Assembly: GCA_949987735.1 (NCBI GenBank)
Contig: OX465295.1
Location: 364,252,376-364,316,375, forward strand
Source of the DNA: Leucophora obtusa
Lineage: Eukaryota > Arthropoda > Insecta > Diptera > Anthomyiidae
Direction of reading: 5' to 3'
Length of the DNA stretch: 64,000 bases
Part shown: piece after piece, positions 35,401 to 47,400 of the stretch
Position numbering within the stretch: the stretch's first letter is position 1
How the letters are laid out: each line of letters begins with the position of its first letter
Program-made: the position numbers and the translations under genes
Notes under the pieces: generated by a model
Databases searched by the model: none
What the model was told of the DNA's origin: nothing
The model's input: only the letters and a program-made list of their open reading frames with translations

Positions 35401-38400
35401 TCCGAAAATTTTAATTAGAGTGGTTTTGTAAAATTACACAGAATTCAAAATGTCGAAAATTGGATTTTTCGAACAAATTTTAGCATTTATTTACAAATTT
35501 TAAAATATTTACATATTGTTGCAAAAAAATATATATTCGTTTTACTTTCACAAAGCTTTTTCTACACGAAATAAAATGAAGAAAATAATAAGCGCCCTAT
35601 ATATTACACAGTACAACACTAAAAAAGCATCGGGCACGCGACATATCAATTCTGAAAGATTTTAGGATGAATATCACGAATGTGAATACCAAATTTAAAA
35701 ATTAGCTATTTTTATGAGCCTTTAACAGGATAGGCTTAAAAAAATTGTATTTATAAAAATTTAGGGTCAGCAGGTTTATAGTTAGAACGAAAAACGAATT
35801 TTTTCTAAAATGTTACTTAAATCAGAAATTTTGAAACAAAATTTCCAATTTAAGAAATATTTTTGACAAAAATCGTTCTTAGCTCTGACTACAAAACTGG
35901 TTCTTTTATTTCTTTTTTACTCTTGATGGTTCAGGAAATGATGAAGTAGAAAATTTGTTCTAAAAATGAGATTTGTTTTAAATTTTTTATTTTATAAAAT
36001 TGATACTCCTAGCCGAAAAAAATCGGCGGCGGCGGCTTAAACGGCTCACGGCGGCTGGCTTGTTTCTCTGGTCAGGGTATTATAAGTTTGTGCTGATGTT
36101 TGTAACACCAAAAAATATTGGTCCTAGACCCAACTTATAGTATACCGATCGGCTTAGAATTTTTTTATTATTTCGATTTAACGATGTCCGTCTGTCTGTC
36201 CATGCATTCTTGTGCGCACTCTACAGGTCGCAAATATTAAGATATTTTGATAAAACTTGGTACACCGACTTATGTCGGCCCAAGGACGAAGCCTATTGAT
36301 TTTGGTTAAAACCGGTCCATGTTTAGACCTAGTGCCCATATAAGGGTCCCCCCAAAATTATATTGTTTATACGCTGCAGGTCGCAAATATTAAGATATTT
36401 TGATGAAATTTGGTACACAGACCTATGTTGGCCCAAGGACGAAGCCTATTGATTTTGGTGAACATCGGTCCATGTTTAGACCTAGTGCACATATAAGGGT
36501 CCCCCCAAAATTATATTTTTTAAACGCTGCAGGTCGCAAATATTAAGATATTTTGATGAAATTTGGTACACAGACCTATTTTGACCCAAGGACGAAGCCT
36601 ATTGATTTTGGTGAACATCGGTCCATGTTTAGATCTAGTGCCCATATAAGGGTCCCCCAAAATTGGCTTGGTTACAAACTGCAGATCGCAAATATTAAGA
36701 TATTTTAATGAATTTTGGTGGGCTGACTCACATTATAGAAAATTTTGACACAAGCCCCATTTTAACCCATTCATTCGAATTTCGGATCCAAACACTAGTT
36801 GGCTTTTACCCAGACTGGTGTAGGGTATTGTATAGTCGGCATGCCCGACTTTAACCTTTTTACTCGTTTTTTTTATATATGTATGTATGTACGTACATCA
36901 ACAGATTTTACAGAATTCAGCTAACAAATTCTATTTGATTACAATTGAGTAGTTCCATAAAAATTAAAATTTGTTCATCAAATTTGTTTTGCTATTTCTA
37001 CAGATGCTTTTTTGAGTGTATATAAAGAGGCAGGTCGTGCTACCGATAGAAATAAAATTAAAAAACATACTTGTCTGTCAAAACATTTTATGTTTAAAAA
37101 AATATTGCAGTGTTAGACGAGAATAACAAAATATAAAAAACTAAATATAATACTAATTGCATTCATTGTATGTTTAATTATAAATAATGCCTCAATGTCA
37201 TATTCATGGAAAACAGAAAAAAGTCAATAAACTTCTAGAAACAATTTTCCAGTAGACGTCATTTAAATTTTATTTAATACTTGTTTTGAATGAAAAAAGT
37301 TTTTTCAATTGCACACAATATTTTATATACATCGTGTGTTGCTAGAAATTTTAGCATGCATATAAATTACATGCAGTGAAGGTAATTGTAATTTGATGAG
37401 AAAATATTATTTTTTTTTTAATTTATAAACTTAGCTTTATATAGCAACACGGTGGTTGTGTCCAGGGCAGGGGTATGGCATAAAAAAACGAGTAAAAATG
37501 TTAAAGTCAGGCATGCCGACTATATAATACCCTATACCAGTCTGGTTAAAAGCCATATAATTTTTGGATCCGAAATTCGAATGGGTTAAAACGGACTTGT
37601 GTCAAAATTGTCGTTAAAACCAATATCCGACTGTCCGACGGATATTGGTTTTAACAATATCCGACGGACAGTCGGATATTGTTAAAACCAAAGAAAACGT
37701 GATTCTGAGTCGACCGGTATGCTAACTTAAAGGTGGGTTTAGGTCTATTATTTTTTGTTGTTAAGCGGCCTATAGACTACCAAGCATGCTGTCTAACATG
37801 CTGGACGGCTGTATGAATTTGATGTTGGACGAAAAACAAAAATTTTTTTATTTTTCGGCAGGTTTGACAAACCTGCTTTACCGTGTAATGGAAAAAGTTA
37901 TCAAACATTGAGGAATTTTAAATTATTAATTATGTTTTTTGAAAAAAAAAAGAAAAATTTAAATTGAAAGAAATAATGCAATAAATATAATTTAATTATC
38001 ATCCACTGTGTTGATTTTGTGTTTTTGAAGATAAATTTTACAACATGCTTGACCATGTATTCGAAACAGTATTTTTTGTTTGTCAAACAAGTTGCACAGA
38101 ATGCTTGATCGTCTATAGGCCGCTTTACAAACATCAAAACAAACTTATTATACCCTGTCCACGTAAAGTTGTAGTGTATGAAAAATAAAAAAAAAACCCA
38201 ACAAAAAAGTATTTTTAAGCAAAGAACATCTTGAAAGAAACCCCGAAACCTCTGCATTTGTTTAACGTCCCCATTCGATATAGACTGTCCGCCCACTGCA
38301 TATGTACAAATTTAGACCCATATTTTACAACGCAACGAAAAGAATATGCATTAAAAATATTATGAATATACACTCATTAAAAAAAGTTAGTACAAAAGTC

Positions 38401-41400
38401 TATTAAACGCGTTCTATTTCAGTTGAACTAATTTTTCCTGTTGTTTTCGTTTAAATCCGTTGTTTAGCTAAAGTTGTTAGTTATCCAATTTCACAACAAA
38501 AACATATTTCTGCTGTACTTGAACTAATTTTTCCTCCTGATATTTAGCTATTTTTTTATAAATGATTTTGACAATGTATCAGCTAATATAGATAAATTTG
38601 TTGGCAACTTTTTTAATATTTGTGTTTTCAAAAGAAAACGATAGGGGCGCTAGTGTATAGTGATTGATGGTGCTTGATGGTGAAGTGTGTATTGGTGAGT
38701 TTGCCGACCAATACAAATAAGAAAATTTCTAGTAAGTGTATTTTAATGTGTGTGATGAGTCATCACTGATGACGCTTATCAATACAAATAAAAATAATAT
38801 GGCGCTTGTTAAGAAAGTTCAGGTAAATAAAATAATATGATAAGAGCATGTTTTCTCTTGTTTCTGTTAGTCATCAAAGGAACGCAAAAGAAAACGGAGG
38901 TATACTGGACATTAACATTTCGCAGTTAAAATTGTATTAAAAAAACGAGTAAAAAAGTTAAATTCGGGCATGCCGACTATATAATACCCTACACCAGTCT
39001 GATTTAAAGCCAACTAATGTTTGGATCCGAAATTTGAATGGGTTAAAACAGACTTGTGTCAAAATTTTCTATAAAATCATAAAAGAAGAGAAAATCGAAA
39101 ATATAGCCCATATGGGCGATAGGTCCAAATATGGACCGATCCTATTAAGAATCAATAGGCATTTTCCTTGGGACCATGTGAGTCAACTAACCAAATTTTA
39201 TTGAAATATCTTCGTATTTGCGACGTGCAGCGTGTAACAAAGAAAATTTTGGGGGTACCCTTATATGGGCACTAGGTCTAAACATGGACCGATTTCAACC
39301 AAAATCAATAGGCGTCGTCCTTGGGCCGACATAGGTCTGTGTACCAAATTTCATTGAAATATCTTCGTATTTGCGAATTGCAGCATGTAAAAAAGAAAAT
39401 TTTGGGGGGTACCCTTATATGGGCACTAGGTCTAAACATGGACCAATTTAACCAAAATCAATAGGCTACGTTCTTGACCTGACATAGGTCTGTGTACCAA
39501 ATTTCATTGAAATATCTTCGTATTTGCGACCTGTAGCGTGTAAATAAGACTATTTTGGGGGGTACCCTTACATGGGCACTAGGTCTAAACATGGAACGAT
39601 TTCAACCAAAATCAATAGGCGTCGTCCTTGGGCCGACATAAGTCGGTGTACCAAATTTCATCAAAATATCTTAATATTTGCGACCTGTAGAGTGTTCACA
39701 AGAATGCATGGACAGACAGACGGACGGACGGACAGACGAAACATCGTTAAATCGAAATAAAAAAAATTCTGAGCCGATCGGTATACTATAAGGTGGGTCT
39801 ACGACCACTATTTTTTGGTGTTACAAACATCAGCACAAACTTATAATACCCTCTCCACGTAGTGGTGTAGGGTAACAAAAAGTGATTGTAATTTTAGCAG
39901 CATGTTTTGCAGATTTCAACTGACCCACTTTCATTTCTATTAAACGAACATTCTTCTGAATTTTTGAATATGAACTGAAGTTTTTACCTGTTTATAACCA
40001 ACTAAAATTTAGCAGAAAACATGTGCTGATTTCAACTAAGTAATTTTCATTTTCATTAAACAACATTTCTTATAAATTATTGTATTTGAACTAACTTTTG
40101 TACCTAAAATTTAGATCACCTAAATTTAGCAGATCATGATTCTCAACATAATTGAGAATCTGCTGGCGCAAATTCAGGTACTATTTCCTGTTATTTTAGC
40201 AGAATTTTTAACTATTTGTACGGGTGTTTTTTATGAGTGTAGTAGTTTTTCTTATAAATATTCTTCTTTAATGATTAAAAGATTTTTTTTATATAAATAC
40301 ATAGTTTTTTTTTTTGCATAAATTATTGTAATTTATAAAAGTACTTTTTAAACACGTCACGTTTAAATTTTCTTAACAGTCATGATACATTATAAATAAA
40401 AAATGCATAATTAATACAAGGAACTAAATTCCTAAAGAAAATAACAAAAAAAAAACACGATAAAACAGGTTTAGGTAGCTTTTACCTGAAACCTTTTTGG
40501 GGATGATTAAATACTCTATCAGTACTGGTTTTTATAATTTTAGCAAATGATGTGTGCGTGTTTTATTTATGTTCACTATTACTGTTAGAATTCTCATTAG
40601 CTTTATTTTATTTGTTGAATAAGTAACTTTAGTTTGTGTATGATATTCCTTCCTTGTCATGGGGAGCATAATACTCAATGAACGTTTAGTGAGAGTATTG
40701 ATGCTGACACCATTGATATTTACAACCCCTGTACGTTAAAACTAAAACGGTTTTTAAACGTGCGGAATTTTTGGAATACCCTCTTACTTTACAGAGGGTT
40801 TATAATAAATACATTAAATAATTTTAAGGAGTTTTTCAATTTAAAAGTCAAATGGTACATGACTGCATTTAATTTTACCCTACAGCACACGAGGTCAGGT
40901 TATAAATAAGTTTGTGCTGATGTTTGTTGTAACACCAAAAAATATTGGACCTATCCCCCACCTTATAGTATACCGATCGACTCAGAATCACGTTTTATTT
41001 CGATTTAACGATGTCCGTCCGCCGTCTGTCTGTGCATACCAGTGTTGCCAACTCTTGAAGGCAGGAAAGCACCGTGAGCATTGTAAAAACGGGTAAAAAG
41101 GGTAAAATGAAAAATTTAAGTCAAGATTTTAAAAACACATTTTACCTTTGTAAAATCGTGTAAAAGAGGTTCAAAAAATAACCAAAAAAGGGGTAAAAAA
41201 GCACCAAACTAATATTTCAAAATTTTGAAGTTTAAATATAACGAAGTTGCTATTTAAAATTGTACTACAAACATTGTGAAAAATTGTATTTTTTGTATAT
41301 TTCGTATTATTTTTTCAACTTTGACAGAAAATTCAAGAAAAATTGAAAAAAGGAGAACAAATAACAAAAATATAAACTGTACAAAAAGCACTGCCAGAAA

Positions 41401-44400
41401 TCTGAAAAGGCACTGTAAATACCCGCTTTTTATAAACGGGTATTTGTAAAAAATCACCGGGTACGGGAAGGAAAAAAGCACCAAAAAATACCCGAAAAGC
41501 ACTGAAATGGCAACACTGGTGCATACATTCTTATGCGCACTCTACTGGTCGCAAATATTAAGACATTTTGATGAAATTTGGCACACCGACTTACGTCGGC
41601 ACAAGGACGACAACTATTGATTTTGGTTAAAATCGGTCCATGTTTAGACCTAGTGCCCATATAAGGGCCCCCCCAAAATTGGCTTGGTTAAACGCTGCAG
41701 GTCGCAAATATAAAGATATTTTGATAAAATTTGGTACACCGACCTATGTCGGCCCAAGGACGAAGCAAATTGATTTTGGATAAAATCGGTCCATCTTTAG
41801 ACCTAGTGCCAATATAAGGGTCCCCCCCCCCCCGAAATTGGCTTTTTTACACGCTGCAGGTCGCAAATACGAATATATTTCAATGAAATTTGATTCACTG
41901 ACTCACATTGTCCCAAGAACAAAGCCTATAGATTCTAGATAGAAATAGTCCATATATGGACCTATCGCCCATACGGGCTATATTTACGATTTTCTTTTCT
42001 TTTATCATTTTATAGAAAATTTTGACAGAAGTCCCATTTTAACCCATTCGAATTTCGAATCCAAACATTAGTTGGCTTTTAACCAGACTGGTGTAGGGTA
42101 TTCTATAGTCGGCATGTCCGACTTTAACATTTTTACTCGTTTTTATTTAGTTTTTTTGTAACTTCCCAGTGAAAAAAGAAATGGCGAAGCAGTAGAAAAA
42201 GCACTACTATTGATGACCTAGATGTACTTCTTTTTTAACATAAACACTAATGATTTTAACATTGAGAGGAGTAATCCGACTTTAACATTTTTTCAGTACT
42301 TTATGAACGAGTGCAAAGGAAGCTCTTTTTCAACAACTAAAAGTTAAAAAAAAATTCTTCACAAAAAAAAATTATATTTTTTTTTATTTTACAAAAGTTT
42401 TTTTGTTGCCGCCACCGGGTATCGAACTTGCGACCTCACAATTGATAGCCGCTGAGCTCTACCGTCGAGTTATTATTTGATATGAAAGTTGACTGGCATA
42501 AAAACACCACTTTGTTAATGCGAGATATTGTTCCTTATTCTCTTCAATAAAAGTACTTATTAAACAAGTGTAAAAGGTACACTCCAATTCAATATTGGTT
42601 TCAGTACTATTTTTACAGGTACATAAAAATCAATTTCTCACCATTTTTTTATATATACATATTTTTAAAAATTAAAAAAATATTGAATTTAAACAAATTA
42701 ATTATAAATATTAAAAAAAAATTAATAGAATAAAAAAAAATTAAAAAAAAAATAAAAAAATATTGTTCCCGCCGGGAATCGAACCCGGGACCGTCTGTTT
42801 GAATATACCAAATGATACCAAAATCACTTTTTACGATTACTTTTAGAGCAATTACGCTTTAGAAGCAATACTTAAGTGATTTTTTGGATGTTGTTCAGAA
42901 GTAATTCTAAAAAAGCTGTAAAAATGTAATAACGGATACTTGGGAAGCAATGAAAGAAGTGATTTTTTGAAGTTGTTCAGAAGTAATTCTAAAAAAGCCT
43001 TAAAAATGTTACAACGGATACTTGGGAAGTAATGAAAGAAGTGATTTTTTGAAGTTGTTCAGAATAACTTCTAAAAAAGCAGTAAAAATACACTAACGGA
43101 TACTTATGAAGCATTAAAAGAAGTAGTTTGTAAAGCACTACTTGCAATTTTTTTTGCTGGGTTAAAAATTATTCAACAAAAATATAAACTCTACCATATT
43201 AAAATTTGCAACAAAAACAGAATGTTGTGTAAAAGTTGTTATAAAAGTGCTGATGTCAAAACAATGTGAAAACAAAAAACGATTCCTTGGTTTACCCTAT
43301 ATAATACATTATTAATGTTTTTTCTATTCAATTACAATAACATTGCTGACAACGTGACTTTACTACACATTTTTAAATAATCCTGTTCATTTTACTTAAA
43401 ATACAATTGAAACAGAACTTTGAAGAATTAATTCCTTTATTCAATTTATCAATTCTGAATTAAAAATTCATATTTGTTTGCGTTCGATTAATTTTGTTAC
43501 GAATTAATTCAATTGCTATATTTCTTTTTATTAAATCAAATGAATTAATTCCTTACTGAATTAATTCACCACTGAATTCGTTCAATTTCATTTTCGTTCA
43601 GTGAATTAAAGTTAAACAAAAATAAAATTACGTTCAGTGAATTAAAAAAATAAAATTACGTTCAGTGAATTAAAAAAAAATAAAATTACGTTCAGTGAAT
43701 TAAAAACAAAAATACGTTCACTGAATTAAAAAAACAAAAAATAAGTTCATTGAACTTAAAGCCTATTTTCTGCCGTTCAGTAGAAGAAAACATTAAGGGT
43801 ATTCACGATGGTACATGTGCATATTTGCAATTTGCTATGCAAATTGTAACATATCGTGAGCGTCTTTTTAAGATCAATTGCATATTTGCTTTATGAACTA
43901 TTTTGTTCACTGCTGCTAACTTAACTGCTAATAATAAATAAAAAAAATTTTATGTTAATAAAAAATCACAAACAATTTTTTTATTTAATATCTTATTTTA
44001 TAAATCATAATATGGCGGCTGATATGTTAAAAACAGATGTTTTGTTTTATTTGCAACTTAGCTTATATGCAAAGTGATTTTTGCTAAAGGTTTTTTTATT
44101 GCAAATGAAGAAAAATAAAGCAAATTGCAAATACATACATTTTGTTGTTGTGTTGATGCAATCGTTGTTTTTTTGCAATCATTTGCAACGTTTGCATCGT
44201 TTGCAATACCCATCGTGAGTACCCTTATTTATTTACGAATAAAATTTGCAAAAAGCAAGTAAGAATAAACAAATTACATATATATATTAAGTGTTAGAGA
44301 AACCCGATGCACTTTATCAACCTACCGACTAAAAAATAAAGCCTTTTACAATTAAAAATAAAAACTTTACAGATATAGATGAATTTGGAAAAAATATAAC

Positions 44401-47400
44401 TATTAATTTTTCAAACTTAAGCTTCCCAGTAAAATGAAGATGCTTCACTATGACGTATTTCATCTATTTACTCGTTTTTACAATACAATGTTTTCTTCTA
44501 CTGAACGGCAGAAAACAGGCTTTTAATTCAGCATACGTAATTTTTGTTTTTCAATTAAGTGAACGTAATTTTTTTCTTTTTTAATTCACTGAACGTAATT
44601 TAATTTTTTTTAATTAACTGAACGTAATTTTATTTTTTTGAATTCACTGAACGTAATTTTACTTTTGTTTAATTCACTGAACGAAAATGAAATTGAACGA
44701 TTTCTGTGGTGCATTAATTCAGTACGGAATTAATTCACGTTTTTTCCGTTCGATTTATAAAATTGAACGCGTTCACCAGTGAATTAATTCCTTTGATTTA
44801 ATAAAGAGAACTATTGCAATGGAATTAATTCTTTGAATTTATTGTTTGATGAATGCGTTCAGTTGAACGAATTCAGTGAATTACTTAAGAAAAGGAATTC
44901 ATTCAATTCTAGAGAAAATTGAATTCGATTGGTAGTGAATTCATTAAAAAAAGAATTAATTCTTCAAAGCTCAGAATTGAAATACGTCAATAGATTAGAA
45001 AGAACAATTTTTTGTGAAACCAGTTTGAAATATAATACAGTACAGTGTCGGCCAAAACATACTGAATAGAAATATCACGTTCATTCCTTGAGTGTAAATC
45101 TAAGCTAACGCTTATATTCACATTCTGTAAATGCTTATCTATTATTCATGAACTAATTAATACCCGATGTCACCTACTATATAGTTTATGACCGAATGAT
45201 AAAACCCTTAAACACATTTTAAGTTTTGACTTATTTCTGGCATTGAAATTAAATTTTGAACTTTAATGTCTTCACGAGACTTGTAGTAGAATTTCATGTC
45301 AAATATTTTTGCGAAACATGTTAACCCTCCAGCTCTTCCACTTACGGGTCTTTTATTTCCCATTTTAAGAAGGGGCCAAAAAAGTCCCTTTAATTGAAGA
45401 GTTAGAGGGTTAAAATGTTCCTCGTAGTGTTTTACACGGTTTCCTATGCCGATTTACAATAAACATTTGCAAAAGGAGTTAGTTTTAAGTTTTGACGTAT
45501 TCCTGGCATTGAAGTTAAATTTTCAACTTTGATGTCTTAACCCTCTAATGCTCTTTCCTCTGATTACAATAATATTTAAACCATATATTTGGCGTTGAAA
45601 ATCTACTATGGAACAAATATTAAAATTTTAATTTATCGCTTTATTTAGGCGATATAGCAAAACAAAGGTTGAAGAAGTATCTTGAAAACCTGTTGTCAAA
45701 TAATTTCTGTTTTTGCTGTAAATAACACTATCAATAAAATAAAATCACGTACCGAAAATTGTTGATCAATTGTTGTTATTTCAAAAGTTATGGCTATTTT
45801 CGCTTCTTGAAAATTACGAAATTTGGCGAATTTGGCACTAAACATCAATAAATTTTGACGAAATTAGTTCTGCTTACAACTACTTCTGATTATATAATCT
45901 GTGTTTAATTTCTGTTGGCTAGTTTTTGAGTTAGGAAGATATTTGTAAAACGTATCCTGGCGTTATCCTGTGAGTACTGGAGAAAAATTGTTAACTGATT
46001 TTACAATTAGAGGCTCTAAGCTATCTTTGTTATTATCGGTAATGTACGCCAGATTATAAATGTATTTTTGGCAATTTTTTAAATATTTTTTTCTGTTTTA
46101 GAAAGTTAATTTTTTCAAATTTTCTAAATTTTCACTTTAGATGCTTCTCGCTTGCAAACTGTTCGATATACAAAAAAGGTTAAAGGCAAAAATAGTAGGC
46201 AGTTAAGTTTTTTTTTTAATACAACTTGTTTAATAAAATATTATTATTTAGCCAAAAACTATTTAAAATCTGAAGACTGCCAAAAGGCGGCCTTGGGCAT
46301 TAGAGGGTTAAGAAACTTACTAGTAGAATTTCATGACAAATATTTTTTCGAAACATTTTAACCCTTTAACTCTGCAACTTACCGGTCTTTTATTGGCCCT
46401 TTTTAAAAACAGCCCAAAAATTCCCTTTATTTAAAGAGAAAATGTTCAATAAAAATGTTCCTCGTAGTGTTTTACATAAGTTCGTTGAACACATCCTATA
46501 CCTAAAATGGAAGATTCACATGGTTTTCTAAGCCAATTCACAATAAACAGTTTCAAAAGGGGCCAAACTTTAACCACACAAAAAACATAGGGCCAGGCAT
46601 AAACTTTTAAAACGCCGATACATGTGTATTTTTTTGGTCCCCTCTGCCAGAATCAGTTGTCAGAACATTATGTTTTTTTGTGTTGTACAGTGTTATTTGA
46701 ACATTTTAATTTTTAAACTGTAAGAAAATCCACATCAAAATAACTAACGGCAAATAAAATAATAACTACTAATGGAAATTCAGAAATTCTGTAATTGCAA
46801 AATTTAAAAGGAACGCCAAAAAAATAAATTACCATAGAAAAGTTTAATTAGTGTTTGCTTATTTCTAAAAGTTTACTAAACTACCATGAACTCAACTATA
46901 ATATACATACACTCTCAAAACAATTCCGTTGTGACAACCGAATTTTTTCCAACCGAATTCGTTCGGTTGCTGCAACTTCGAAATTCGGTTGCCTCAACCG
47001 AATTCAGTTGTGATAGCCGATAATTCGGTTGTCGCAACCGAATTGAAATCGAATTCGGTTGCTACAACTGAATTCGGTTGGGGCAACCGAATAACGAGGT
47101 TGCAGCAACCGAATCAGTTCGGTTGGCAAAAAATTCGGTTTCCACAACGAAATTGTTCTGAGAGTGTACACTGAGAGAATTATCTGCATGCTATTAATGA
47201 ATTTCTACAGTAATTCAATAAAGTTTCGCTGAAATTTGTCCATTGAAACTTTTCATTAAATTAATGCAGTTTTTTCAGCCTAGTTTAATGTTTTTATTTA
47301 TATTTACTTAAATAAAAACGAGTAAAAAAGTTAAAGTCGGGCATGTATATATATATACGACTATATAATACGCTACACCAGTCTGATTAAAAGCCAACTT

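Larger units (their letters stand above)
34088..36070. mobile_element. Non-autonomous hAT element (1983 bp) with CGG-rich subterminal repeats
   Basis: Inverted ends 'CAGAGAAACAAGCC' / 'GGCTTGTTTCTCTG' and a perfect 8-bp target duplication GTCAGGGT at 34080-34087 and 36071-36078. Subterminal 'CGGCGGCGGCGG' tracts occur near both ends (34112-34155 and 36025-36055). No transposase frame found. It contains a foldback element and a CAACCGAA element near its left end. Confidence 0.88.
34058..36870 (-). mobile_element. DINE/mini-me-like repeat R1, copy 4, split by a hAT insertion
   Basis: Its hairpin end ('TTATACCCTACACCACTATG') is at 34058-34080 and the rest resumes at 36071 ('GTCAGGGTATTATAAGTTTG') to 'TTTTTACTCGTTTTTT' near 36870. 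The body has a (GTCY)n tract at 36186-36200 and three tandem monomers containing 'GGTCCATGTTTAGA'. Confidence 0.8.
37487..38175 (+). mobile_element. DINE/mini-me-like repeat R1, copy 5, with an insertion
   Basis: Begins 'AACGAGTAAAAATGTTAAAG' and ends in a decayed hairpin near 38160-38175. The middle lacks the tandem monomers; it has a 60-bp perfect hairpin (37622-37680) and a TIR element (37764-38125). Confidence 0.7.
42168..43162. mobile_element. Probable TIR element 'CCCAG(T/C)(G/A)AAAAAA' with two tRNA-like sequences
   Basis: Left 'CCCAGTGAAAAAAGAAATGG', right complement 'CCCAGCAAAAAAAATTGC'. Inside are three tandem 70-80 bp units ('TTTTTGAAGTTGTTCAGAA', 42880-43100) and two tRNA-like stretches. 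Target duplication unclear. Confidence 0.45.

Noticed and set aside
37901..38296. 131-residue minus-strand frame
   Set aside because: Starts in unique DNA and runs across a TA-flanked TIR element; the Phe-rich C-terminus is poly-A/T. No family resemblance.
43600..43760. CRISPR-like regular repeats
   Set aside because: The roughly 28-bp units are contiguous minisatellite in a foldback arm, with no unique spacers, in a eukaryotic nuclear context.
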